A stretch of 14,143 bases of DNA from Euperipatoides rowelli (GCA_003024985.2 PXIH01S0001533.1), one strand, 5' to 3'; shown: positions 1 to 7,442, counted from the first letter of the stretch. The notes: generated by a model from the sequence alone, not told the origin. Made by a program: numbers and translations.

Positions 1-249
1 TGTCTATCAATAATTATTATAAGGGAATTGCATTTTATTATGCTTATATTTGGTAAAAAAAAATTTAAAAGAACCACTAAATATATAAAACTTCCAGTAA
101 ATAATAAAGGCAGTCAATAATAATAATATTCATAGTTTAAGCAAATAATCGATGTATATTTTCCAAATTAATATAAATAAATAATATAACAAAATAAATT
201 CCCACCAAGCTATTAAACCACTATCAAAAGTACTGTATATTGTTACTTA
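1..249. other. AT-rich sequence, no feature seen
   Basis: Short A/T runs with stop codons in all frames. I see no coding segment, RNA gene or structured repeat here. It is the left flank of the hAT-like element. Confidence 0.6.
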
Positions 250-257
250 ATAACATT
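250..257. repeat. 8-bp target-site duplication, left copy
   Basis: The sequence ataacatt lies directly before the left terminus of the element starting at 258. It recurs exactly at 1366-1373, directly after the right terminus. Eight bases is the duplication length typical of hAT transposons. Confidence 0.8.
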
Positions 258-375
258 TAGGGTTGGGCAGTATTGAAAATACATGTATTGCAAATACATA
301 ACGAAAATACTTAGTATTTTGTAACGAAAATACATTTTAAAAGTATTTTGTATTTTCAAATTTAAGTTAAAATAC
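258..375 (+). repeat. Left terminal and subterminal inverted repeat of the hAT-like element
   Basis: Terminal motif tagggttgggc, followed by several copies of aaaatac/gtatttt up to about 375. It pairs in inverted orientation with 1207-1365. Subterminal motif clusters of this kind are usually transposase binding sites in hAT elements; that role is inferred here. Confidence 0.7.
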
Positions 376-791
376 CCAATATGGTAACTTACTATTAAAA
401 TCTCAGGTCTATATATTTATTTTTCTAAAAGTAAATACTTAAACATAAATAAATAAAATATGAAAACCACAAGTTGACCTCTGTGGAAATTTATATCTAA
501 CTAAATCATGAATTGATGATAGCATTATAACATAGTGATCTTAGACCATCAGTTTTTATACAAATAATTTGATTGGCTAAATACAATGATTTTAACAATA
601 AAAATATTAAATAAAATGTTTTGATGCCATGTCAACTTGATGGCTGAAGAATCATAAAATCTGATTGTTGACAGTCATTGTTTTTCATTTAAATTTTTAT
701 TTAATCAACTTTGCTGATTGACTTCTGGCCTGTAAATAACAGCTAGCGGTACTGGCTGTATTGTATTTAGGGCCCTAAGGGTTGATAATAA

Positions 792-804
792 CCCCCCCCC
801 CCCC
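792..804 (+). repeat. Poly-C tract, 13 bases
   Basis: An uninterrupted run of 13 C in very AT-rich surroundings, inside the hAT-like element. Simple homopolymer; its length is prone to sequencing error. Confidence 0.9.
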
Positions 805-1206
805 AAATATTATGTATAAAAAAAAGAAAACAGCATACAACACTGTATGTTAACACAATTTTCCCATAGGTTGATTGTGTTGCTAAATAAATTTTAAGTA
901 ACATTACACCTGTCCTTCTTGGGTTTACACTTAGGTCCATTTGCTAAAAGTGTGATAATGAATTTTGTTTGAAAAATTAATTTAACTGAAAATTTAAATT
1001 TATAAAAATTGAAGTTGGCAAGAAAATATAGAAGTTTTCATAAATTTCCATTGGCATTTTGAAAACTATCTTTGTAAAGATAAAAATCAGAAATTGATGA
1101 TTTTAACATTTTATTTATGGAATGTATTATGTAACTTTTACAAATTTTTTTTTGGCAAACAAGGGATTTTTTTTTTTTACATATTAGGTGCTTTATAAAA
1201 AATAAA

Positions 1207-1365
1207 AAGTATTTTGTATTTCGAGAACACTGAAAATACAAAAGTATTTTGTATTTTAGATACTTTAATTTTGAAAGTAGTTTGTATTTCAAATACATTT
1301 TTAGGGGAGTATTTTGTATTGTACAGTATTTCACATATTTTTTTTTAATATTTTGCCCATCCCTG
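1207..1365 (-). repeat. Right terminal and subterminal inverted repeat of the hAT-like element
   Basis: Ends in gcccatccctg at 1355-1365, the near complement of the left end, and is preceded by at least four gtattttgtattt-like copies. This repeated composition explains the open reading frames on both strands here, which should not be taken as genes. Confidence 0.7.
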
Positions 1366-1373
1366 ATAACATT
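1366..1373. repeat. 8-bp target-site duplication, right copy
   Basis: ataacatt, identical to 250-257; it marks the right boundary of the hAT-like insertion. Confidence 0.8.
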
Positions 1374-2299
1374 CAATACATGTGAAATATATTTCAAACA
1401 CATACTCTCTGTCATTTATTCCAAAGCAAGATTCTTTAACTTCAAAGTTCAAATTGTTTATTGAATTAGAATAATCAGAATTTAGGGATCTTATACATTT
1501 CTTTAGGGGAAAAAACTAAGTCACATTCGTCATGGAGAAAAAATATTTTTGTTTTTCTTTTTATTTATCATTAAATGACTTAAAACACGTAAATGGATAG
1601 TGTAATATAAAGCTCAACCAGCATAGCTGTAACATCCTAGCTACATTTTTAAATGTAAATATTTTTTTTAAACAATTAATTTTTAAAATATAGGATACAT
1701 TAGACTAAATCAAAAGTTGTAAACCTATTATTTTGAAGTAGACTAAATAAATTTTTAAATGATTTTATTCATCTAGTTGTTTTTTTTTATTATTATTAAA
1801 ATAAAGAACATGGTGCTAAAAATAAAGGCATGGTGGGAAAAAAAAAGGGGGAGGCATGATGTTCCACAATGCTATAAAGAAGCTATGCAGGAAACACTAT
1901 TACTAACATTATACAATTTGTCCAAGTATATCCTTCCAGCAGTGTTGCAATATTTTCATTGAAACAATCAGTACTATCAATATCCACAAATACTATTGTA
2001 TTGACACAAGCAGATATAAAAAATCTACAAGGTGTTGCAGCATTTTATACTTTTTACAAGTTAATTTAATTATCTTCCAAAAAATAGGAACATGGCAACA
2101 ATCTTTGAGTCTTACGATTTTACATGAGTCCGGGCTGGTAGAAATGTTGCAGCGATTCTCCATTTTACTGGCAACTATATGTTTTGCTGACTTTTGTTTT
2201 TGAAGCAACTATATACCATATACATTGTATATCTACAGTATATTTATATTGTAATAAATATATAGTAAGCTTATATTCATCATATAATTTATATATATT
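1374..2299. other. AT-rich non-coding stretch, probably intronic or intergenic
   Basis: No recognisable gene. Short open stretches occur at 1777-1962 (+), which contains a run of K/E/R codons from an A-rich tract, and 1993-2208 (-), with no familiar motif. If the exon at 2313 is real, this is probably intron upstream of it. Two loosely similar tgttgcagc-containing segments (about 2032 and 2143) were noticed but not classified. Confidence 0.5.
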
Positions 2300-2312
2300 T
2301 TATTTATTTCAG
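2300..2312 (+). other. Predicted 3' splice site
   Basis: An AT-rich, mainly pyrimidine tract (ttatttatttcag) ends in AG at 2311-2312. Base composition and codon character change sharply here. Upstream, the same frame gives a low-complexity I/Y/F/L-rich intron-like translation; downstream it becomes a mixed, protein-like sequence. The exon starts in phase 0 with an AAA codon. Confidence 0.6.
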
Positions 2313-2612
2313 AAATCTATCGATCACAGTAGTGCAGAAAAACTTATTGCAATAAAAGATTTAACCTATGGAAAAAACAGATTCCCATCACGTATAACAC
2401 GAGTTAATAATTCATGTGATCAACCGAAAATTGAGGCAAAAATTTATTCCGAGCCTAAACCTGCTGCGATTCCTTGTTCAAAGAAGGCTTCTTATCCTGT
2501 CAATGATAATCCTTCTTTTGACAATTCATTGGCATGGTCTAATAATAATACTTCTGTTAAGACTCTAAAGGACTATTTTATTAGTCATTATATCAATATT
2601 TCACATTTTTAA
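2313..2612 (+). CDS. Probable 3'-terminal exon of an unidentified host gene (99 codons plus stop)
   Basis: This is the only stretch in the window that reads like an intact host protein segment. After the acceptor at 2311-2312 it stays open for 99 codons to TAA at 2610-2612. The translation is polar and low in hydrophobics, rich in S, N, K, P and D, with no membrane segment, and suggests a disordered C-terminal tail. A proline-containing core (AKIYSEPKPAAIPCSKKASY, about exon residues 44-63) is followed 20 residues later by VKTLKDYF. The spacing and character faintly recall the C-terminal region of PNRC-type proteins, where an AKFSEPPSPSVLPKPP-like segment precedes an LKTLL motif. This is a hypothesis only; the canonical LPKPP is not present. 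The frame stays open upstream to an ATG at 2184, but that part looks intronic, so I begin at the splice site. Upstream exons are outside the window or unrecognised. AATAAA follows 43 nt after the stop. Confidence 0.6.
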   Translation, partial: KSIDHSSAEKLIAIKDLTYGKNRFPSRITRVNNSCDQPKIEAKIYSEPKPAAIPCSKKASYPVNDNPSFDNSLAWSNNNTSVKTLKDYFISHYINISHF

Positions 2613-2654
2613 TCTCTTTCCATTTGTATTTTGAGAGACTGCATTAAAATATTA

Positions 2655-2660
2655 AATAAA
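2655..2660 (+). promoter_or_regulatory. Polyadenylation signal AATAAA
   Basis: Canonical hexamer 43 nt downstream of the exon's stop codon; cleavage would be expected around 2675-2690. AATAAA is common by chance in such AT-rich DNA, so it supports the exon only because of its position. Confidence 0.5.
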
Positions 2661-2689
2661 GAAATTGTAAATTGGTTTAAAAAATGTTT

Positions 2690-3297
2690 TCTATTAAAAT
2701 TATTATGTAAAGTGAAATAATAAAAATATTTATTGCAATTATAGAGGGTTTTTTTTCTTATTCTTCTTTAAATACATAAGTAATGTAGTGGCTAGTCTAG
2801 AGTCATCATATGTCCCGTATATACGGCGTCCTATTTTGTAGCTGTTGATTCTATTGTCCTGGGAAGAAAGTATCAGGACGCCAATATTAATTTTTGATGT
2901 ATTTTATATGTTGATGAGTCGAGTAGAATTAAGGACAAACATCACTTAAAACTAAATTCACAATTTCAATAAGATTATCTACTAATATTAACATATATTT
3001 AACAATAAGCACTTTGATTGTTTACATGACTGCATCAGATACTTAAATATATTTCATGAACAGGCAATGATTTATGCATTATCAGATGTTCATTGTTAGC
3101 ATTTCAATACGGTGGCTAGAAAAGATAGTGTGACGTTCACCTTTAAAATGTAGTTGAAAAGTGATTTGGTACTGCATGAAAAAATAGAGGGAGTTGCTAT
3201 CAAATCTAATGTCAGAATTTCAACTTTGGTTCGAAGTTTGCGTTCCAAGTTGCCGTCAGTTCTTTTTTTTTTCATTAAATGCAATTATTTAATAACA
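2690..3297. other. Non-coding stretch downstream of the exon
   Basis: AT-rich and mostly featureless. It holds the palindrome ccgtatatacgg at 2816-2827 and an 8-bp inverted repeat, ggcgtcct (2825-2832) with aggacgcc (2875-2882). An open stretch of mixed composition on both strands around 3100-3280 has no recognised motif and is interrupted by stops. Confidence 0.45.
2825..2882. repeat. Short inverted repeat (8-bp arms, 42-nt spacer)
   Basis: ggcgtcct at 2825-2832 is the exact reverse complement of aggacgcc at 2875-2882, in a GC-richer island. A 12-bp palindrome, ccgtatatacgg, overlaps the left arm. It may be a fragment of a foldback element; function unknown. Confidence 0.4.
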
Positions 3298-3330
3298 TTA
3301 TTACAGGGCTGCCATTGCATGAATACAGAA

Positions 3331-3419
3331 AAATAGTTGCTTTAGTAGCCAAAAATTTTCAAAATAGTTGCCAAAATAGTCTTCTTGAGCAAAAAATAGT
3401 AACCAAAATAGTCGCCAAA
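3331..3419 (+). repeat. Left cluster of aaaatagtNgcc motifs
   Basis: Five imperfect copies of an 11-12 bp motif (aatagttgc, aatagttgcc, aatagtcttc, aatagtaacc, aatagtcgcc) sit just inside the left terminus of the 3304-4013 element. Candidate transposase-binding array (inference). Confidence 0.6.
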
Positions 3420-3750
3420 AAAAAACATTCATTCAAGATCTATCACACGTTTTAATCAAGAATATTATGAAAAATGTAAACTCATACTATCTTATAAATA
3501 AATGGTCTAAAAAAAAGTTTTTGCATAAAAAATTATACACATAATATAGAGTAACTAAATATGAACTCACTTTGTTTTAAAAATAGCAGGCCACAAAGAA
3601 AAAGCAAGAAATATGGGAAACTTGTAAACAACTCAGAGAGGATTTTGTATGATTTTTTTAGACATCTGATCTCTACAGAATGGTTAAAATGCGATAACAG
3701 TGATTAGCTGGTAAAAGATGAGCTGATCAGCAACACAGAGTGAGGCTATT

Positions 3751-3856
3751 AAGCAATGCGCAGGCACAGAACGTACCTTAGTCTGATTATGGTCTTTGCA
3801 CATGCGAAGCAATGCGCATAATGTACCTAACTCAGATTACGGTCTTTGCACATGCG
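3751..3856 (+). repeat. Two-copy tandem repeat (56 and 50 bp)
   Basis: Unit one (3751-3806) and unit two (3807-3856) both begin aagcaatgcgca and both end ggtctttgcacatgcg, with an indel and a few substitutions in the middle. The units are GC-richer than the surroundings. They lie in the core of the 3304-4013 element. Confidence 0.85.
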
Positions 3857-3917
3857 TTTGACCATTACTTCATCGTTTTGCGTGCGGGGAAAAAGTCGTC
3901 ATTTTTCTAAAAATCCC

Positions 3918-4001
3918 CCAAAATAGTCGCTTTTGGCCTATTTTTGCTTAAAATAGTCGCAATAGTCGCCTTTGGCTGAAAATAGTAGCTTTTAGTCGCC
4001 A
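3918..4001 (+). repeat. Right cluster of aaaatagtcgcc motifs
   Basis: About five copies of aatagtcgc / agtagctttt-type motifs, in the same orientation as the left cluster. Such a head-to-tail arrangement is unusual, because subterminal repeats of cut-and-paste elements are normally inverted. Confidence 0.6.
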
Positions 4002-4021
4002 ATGGCAACGCTGTTATTACA

Positions 4022-4890
4022 AATAAATTATGATTACAGAAGAAACTATTACAAAGAAAAAAATATTGCATATATTGTAATATATAAAACAATATACTGT
4101 ATATTACATAGGCCTAAGTTTGTTTATTTTTTTATCAAACTCCCTTAAAATTCAAAGATTTGAAATGTTAAAGCCAAAGTTTGTTTTTTTACATTATTTA
4201 TGGTTTATTTTAAATTATATATATATTTAAATAATAAAGCTTAATTCAATAAAAAAAATTAAAAAAACACCAGCAGTTACAGTGCTTGTTAATAGAAACA
4301 CAACTAATACAATGGAGAGTCGTACAGAAAGTTGGAAGGTAAAAGACTTAAAAGGAAAACTGAAAATAGTTGTTTTTTATTATTATTAGTCATTTTTCTT
4401 CTCTTTATTAAACACAAAATTATTTTGTCAATAGTATAAACTGAATTACTGTATATTGCAATATTCTTCTTTTTCATCCTGTTTTGACGTTTGATATTTT
4501 TATTTATTGTTGTCTTTTATTTCTTATGCTTATATTCAGGTGTATAAAAAAAATTTACAATATTTAATTAGCCTACTTTTTAACCCCCTAGATTTATATA
4601 TTAAAAAATAGTACGGTAATGGAAAAAAATTTCAGTCTTTATGAAGGTAACACTAGAAATAATGGCTATAAAATTTATTGATAGACATTTGAAATGAAAT
4701 GCAAAAATTAATATAAAGTGCTAGTTTTTTTACTTTTAAAAAAAAATTGGATTATCTAAACTCAAAATTATTTGCTGATTTAAATTATGATGATTTTATT
4801 GTACAGTATATGATGTTTGTAGATTGAAAACTGTATGACTTTTTGATAGGAATGACAAACATATTGGAATGATTGTTTTTTTTGTTTTTA
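4022..4890. other. AT-rich non-coding stretch
   Basis: Long poly-T and poly-A runs and tactgtatatt motifs; no gene recognised. A 25-codon open frame starts at ATG 4312 (MESRTESWKVKDLKGKLKIV...) and ends at 4389. It faintly resembles the start of a SAP-type domain and has a GT donor-like site at 4339, but is too short to call. Confidence 0.5.
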
Positions 4891-4930
4891 GGGAAACAAT
4901 GGGATGGGAGGGTTTTAAGGAGGGAGGGAG
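4891..4930 (+). other. G-rich island with G-quadruplex motif
   Basis: Four GGG runs at 4891-4893, 4901-4903, 4906-4908 and 4910-4912 are separated by loops of 7, 2 and 1 bases, which satisfies the standard G3-N1-7 quadruplex pattern. Further GGG runs follow at 4922-4924 and 4926-4928. A T-rich tract ending in AG (about 4873-4891) precedes it and resembles a splice acceptor, but no convincing exon follows. Confidence 0.6.
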
Positions 4931-5292
4931 AGATTATAATGGTTGGGAGGATGTTAAGGTTGGGTTATAGAAAAGCGAAAGAGGGTGAATTGGGAATTAC
5001 TGAACGTCAATCTGGATTTTTTTACTAAAAAATATATTCAAACCCAAGATATGTTAGATACATTCTGTTGACCATTAAATCTAATAATATTCTTAAATGA
5101 TTAATTTCTTATCATAGAACAAAAATAAAAACATATAAACAAAAAAAAAACTATTAAAACCTCCTTAGAGGTCATACAATTACTGAAATGAGGTTATAAA
5201 GGAATTTACCTTGCACATTAACTGGTAACCTGTCCATGATATTAGAGAAAACATGTTACAAATACTATTTATAGGCTACAGATAATACTGTA
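4931..5292. other. Non-coding stretch
   Basis: The purine-rich composition fades by about 5000 and the rest is AT-rich. No gene, RNA or repeat was recognised before the pogo-type element. Confidence 0.5.
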
Positions 5293-5294
5293 TA

Positions 5295-5317
5295 CAGTAA
5301 AAGTCCAAAAATCCGGA
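5295..5317 (+). repeat. Left 23-bp terminal inverted repeat of the pogo-like MITE
   Basis: Begins cagtaaaagtcc and is the exact reverse complement of 5690-5712; preceded by TA. Confidence 0.92.
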
Positions 5318-5400
5318 CTGCTTAGGGATTTGGTCAGTCTGGATTTTCAGATTTCCGCATTCTCAGGCAGTATTGTTAAAATTCAAATTTGAAGGAATAA

Positions 5401-5476
5401 TACAAATACAAATATAATGGACAACAACAGAATAAAGTCCAGCGAGGTTGTCCCTCGCTGGACTATAGTCTGTTGT
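5401..5476. repeat. Hairpin repeat inside the MITE, related to 8831-8885
   Basis: The arms 5424-5447 and 5453-5476 (24 bases each, 22 complementary) enclose a 5-base loop and would form a stable stem. The arms are GC-richer than their surroundings. Positions 5401-5455 align without gaps to 8831-8885 at 49 of 55 bases, so this is a dispersed repeat rather than a chance palindrome. Confidence 0.85.
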
Positions 5477-5689
5477 ACAGGTTAAATTTTATTGCAAAAT
5501 AAAAGTACAACAAGAATTAAAAAAGGAAGTTATTTCATACAAAATAAATATTTAATTTTTGTTTATATAACAAATGGAAACTGTAAGACAGAAAAATATT
5601 GAACTATTTGCAGTACTTTTATAATGAATTTTTTTCAAAATGGCCACCTTTATTGAGTCCGGATTCTCAGGCAGTCTGGATTTCTGGCA

Positions 5690-5712
5690 TCCGGATTTTT
5701 GGACTTTTACTG
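5690..5712 (-). repeat. Right 23-bp terminal inverted repeat of the pogo-like MITE
   Basis: Ends ggacttttactg, exactly complementary to 5295-5317; followed by TA. Confidence 0.92.
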
Positions 5713-5714
5713 TA

Positions 5715-5993
5715 TTTAGCAAAATCTTAAAATAATTCCTTTATGTAAAATATGTATTCACTTATGCCACATTTTTAAAATTTTCATCCAAAACAAATAT
5801 ATCTTTTTTTTATCTCTGATGAATTTCATTCAAAATATATTGATGAAAATCAATATTAGGCCTACTCTGATCTTGAAAATAACATACCTCAACTTTCAAA
5901 CAGCAAAAAAAAAAAAAAAACACTGCTACTATATACTTAATAATTCTAAAGGGAAGATTCATTATATTATGATGGATATAAAAGAATCTAATA
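5715..5993. other. Short AT-rich spacer
   Basis: Contains an A16-17 run near 5904-5920 and no recognisable gene. Overlapping short open stretches on both strands (5810-6052) are low-complexity and have no known motif. Confidence 0.5.
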
Positions 5994-6480
5994 CACCAGA
6001 GCCTCGATCTGAGTTGTTTCGTTCCTAAAATATGCAACTCAAGCTGAAACAACTCAAATTGAGTATTACATTTCCATAGGAGTACATTGAAATGTAAAAG
6101 ATATTTGTTCCTCTACTACATACAGGATCTTTTTTTTTAATTGTACTGTAGGCTTAAAATAAACAAACTTTTCAACTTTCTATTTTCCAGACATTTTTAT
6201 AGCCGTAAAAAAAAAAAATTCAAAATATACATTCTATTAGGTTTATTTGTTAATAATCTCACAAAAAAATTGATTTTAATAAAGTTATTTTAAATTGAAT
6301 GACACCCGTCACAAATTTTATTACGCTATATCAAAATTACAGCACAAGGGTTTTTTTTTTTTTAATTTACTTATTAATCTATTACAAATGACTCAGTGAT
6401 GAAAAAAAACTCAAAATTAAAAATTAGTCTTTATTTACCAATAACTAAATGACGAAACAACTCAAATTGAGGCCCCGGTG
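5994..6480. mobile_element. Inverted-repeat element of unassigned superfamily (487 bp)
   Basis: 30-bp termini at 5994-6023 (starting caccagagcctcg) and 6451-6480 (reverse complement starting caccggggcctca) match at 25 of 30 positions. A third, internal copy of gaaacaactcaaattgag at 6046-6063 equals 6454-6471 and pairs with 6003-6020, so the left end can also fold on itself. The interior is AT-rich with no coding sequence. I cannot find a clear target-site duplication, so superfamily and exact ends remain uncertain. Confidence 0.65.
6003..6063. repeat. Hairpin in the left end of the 5994-6480 element
   Basis: Arms 6003-6020 and 6046-6063 (16 of 18 complementary) with a 25-base loop. The right arm is an exact copy of 6454-6471 at the far end. 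Confidence 0.75.
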
Positions 6481-7129
6481 CAATGAATTATCTGCTCAAA
6501 ATAAAAACTCAAATATTTTTCTACTTTTGTACATTACCAATATATATATGATCCAATGTCTCCATCCCTCTTTTACAAAAAAAACACACGAGAGGTCATC
6601 AGCCTTATGTTTCAATAATCTATACATAATGAATGTGTATGTTCCAATCATTTTTTTCCTGTATATCAAATTATATTTATTTTACTGAAAGGTGTTTAAT
6701 ATGTTCTTTTGTTTTCTTTCTAAGTAAAAGAAAATCATTCTTGTCTTATGGAAACACGAGCATTTTTTTTTCATGCAGATGTACAGTAATGCGTAAGTTA
6801 TAGCAAGGTCAAGTTTTTTAGCTGTTAACTATGAAATGTAATTATTTTGAGGTATTCGTACTATTCTCAAAGCAATTAATACAATTAAATTTTGTTTAAG
6901 GTCTTAACTAGTAAATAAATAAAAATGCCAGGGAATCAATTAGTTTATGCAGTTGTTGACTTGTTGTAACTGGTATGCGAGTTACATCACTCATAATTTA
7001 GTCTAGGCTAGCTTTTCACAATGTTAATGTACATACTTATTACAAACTATATAATTCTAGCCTTGCTTAATCAATTTGTTACGAAGTCTGTGGAATGGAA
7101 ATAATCAGGAATTGCAGAGCTAGCTGCAG
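6481..7129. other. Non-coding stretch
   Basis: No gene recognised. The open frame at 6449-6688 (+) begins inside the terminal repeat of the preceding element and has no known motif. The part nearest 7129 may belong to the hAT transposase relic that follows, but I cannot show it. Confidence 0.45.
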
Positions 7130-7442
7130 CACTAACGATTCCAAAAAAAATACAAGGGTAATAACTGATTATATAAAAATCTAAAACTGACAACAGTTTA
7201 TCAGCATTACTAGCTAGAATGATTGTCCGAGATGGTTAAATATTCAATATATTTTGTACTCCTGATTTACAAGACAATAGAGATAATTTACAACGACTGT
7301 ACTATTTAATTATTATACCTTGGAGCGTGGAATCCGAAAGTGCTTTTTCAACAGCAGGAATTCCAAGTTAAGAATTATCAATTTAAATTATACAACATTA
7401 GACGCTATTTACTGTTTACGTGCACGTTTCAAAAATTTATAA
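7130..7442 (+). pseudogene. Internally deleted hAT-family transposase relic
   Basis: One frame from 7204 to 7374 reads ALLARMIVRDG, a TAA stop at 7237-7239, IFNIFCTPDLQDNRDNLQ, and then PWSVESESAFSTAG at 7318-7359. The first block resembles the N-terminal 'ARMIVxDGLPFNVF' region of BED-finger hAT transposases. The last is the 'SVxSERaFSTAG' signature of the C-terminal dimerisation domain. These blocks normally lie some hundreds of residues apart, with the catalytic RNase-H-like core between them. Here they are about 25 codons apart, so the core is deleted. After a frameshift near 7360 the domain continues (KLRIINLNYTTLDAIYCL, then RARFKNL) to a stop at 7440-7442. Upstream, ITDYIK at about 7161-7178 in another frame fits the segment before the N-terminal block. 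It is not functional as it stands. Whether it mobilised the hAT-like elements in this window cannot be told from sequence alone. Confidence 0.78.

Larger units (their letters stand above)
258..1365. mobile_element. Non-autonomous hAT-like DNA transposon (about 1.1 kb)
   Basis: The left end reads tagggttgggc and the reverse complement of the right end reads cagggatgggc, matching at 9 of 11 positions. Both ends then carry arrays of gtattttgtatttt / aaaatacaaaatac motifs in opposite orientation (about 275-375 and 1207-1335). An exact 8-bp duplication (ataacatt) flanks the element. Termini of the (C/T)AGGG-TGGGC type, subterminal ATTTTGTA-like repeats and an 8-bp duplication are known hAT hallmarks. 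The interior has no transposase-like reading frame: the open stretches on either strand near 1040-1460 are low-complexity translations of the repeat array. It therefore depended on a transposase made elsewhere. A C13 tract at 792-804 lies inside. The exact duplication suggests insertion more recent than the coding relics in this window (inference). Confidence 0.82.
3304..4013. mobile_element. Short hAT-like non-autonomous element rich in 'aaaatagtcgcc' motifs
   Basis: The left terminus reads cagggctgccattg and the reverse complement of the right terminus reads cagcgttgccattg (12 of 14 identical). The flanks share ttatta (3298-3303 and 4014-4019). If the boundary is set two bases further in on the left, this becomes an 8-bp duplication, ttattaca (3298-3305 and 4014-4021). 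CAG-type ends and an 8-bp duplication fit hAT, but the ambiguous boundary lowers certainty. Both ends carry about five copies each of an aaaatagt(c/t)gcc-like motif in the same orientation rather than inverted. The interior shows no transposase-like coding sequence, but does contain a two-copy tandem repeat (3751-3856). Confidence 0.7.
5295..5712. mobile_element. pogo/Tigger-like MITE (418 bp)
   Basis: Perfect 23-bp terminal inverted repeats, starting cagtaaaagtccaaaaatcc, lie at 5295-5317 and 5690-5712 and are flanked by TA at 5293-5294 and 5713-5714. A CAGT start and a TA duplication are diagnostic of Tc1/mariner-pogo (Tigger) elements. Further inverted copies of cagtctgga and tctcaggcagt lie just inside each end (about 5335-5372 and 5665-5680). 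There is no transposase, so it is non-autonomous. A strong hairpin sits in the middle (5424-5476). Perfect terminal repeats suggest fairly recent activity (inference). Confidence 0.9.

Noticed and set aside
1038-1464. Overlapping open frames on both strands
   Set aside because: Low-complexity translations (K/Y/F/I) of the hAT subterminal repeat array, with no homology-like motifs.
1777-1962. 61-codon open frame, plus strand
   Set aside because: Begins in a poly-T tract and has no recognisable domain. Possible but unsupported exon.
1993-2208. 71-codon open frame, minus strand, with several Cys
   Set aside because: The cysteines do not fall in a known zinc-finger or disulfide pattern, and there are no flanking signals.
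2184-2312. ATG-initiated N-terminal extension of the 2313-2612 exon
   Set aside because: The translation is intron-like (Y, I, L, F from AT repeats) and ends exactly at a good splice acceptor.
3096-3336. Overlapping plus and minus open frames
   Set aside because: More complex than background, but no motif recognised. The plus frame runs into the terminal repeat of the next element.
6449-6688. 79-codon open frame
   Set aside because: Starts inside a transposon terminal repeat and has no domain.
258-7442. Functional link between the hAT relic and the two hAT-like short elements
   Set aside because: The termini of the short elements differ from each other and the relic's own termini are unknown, so no pairing can be claimed.
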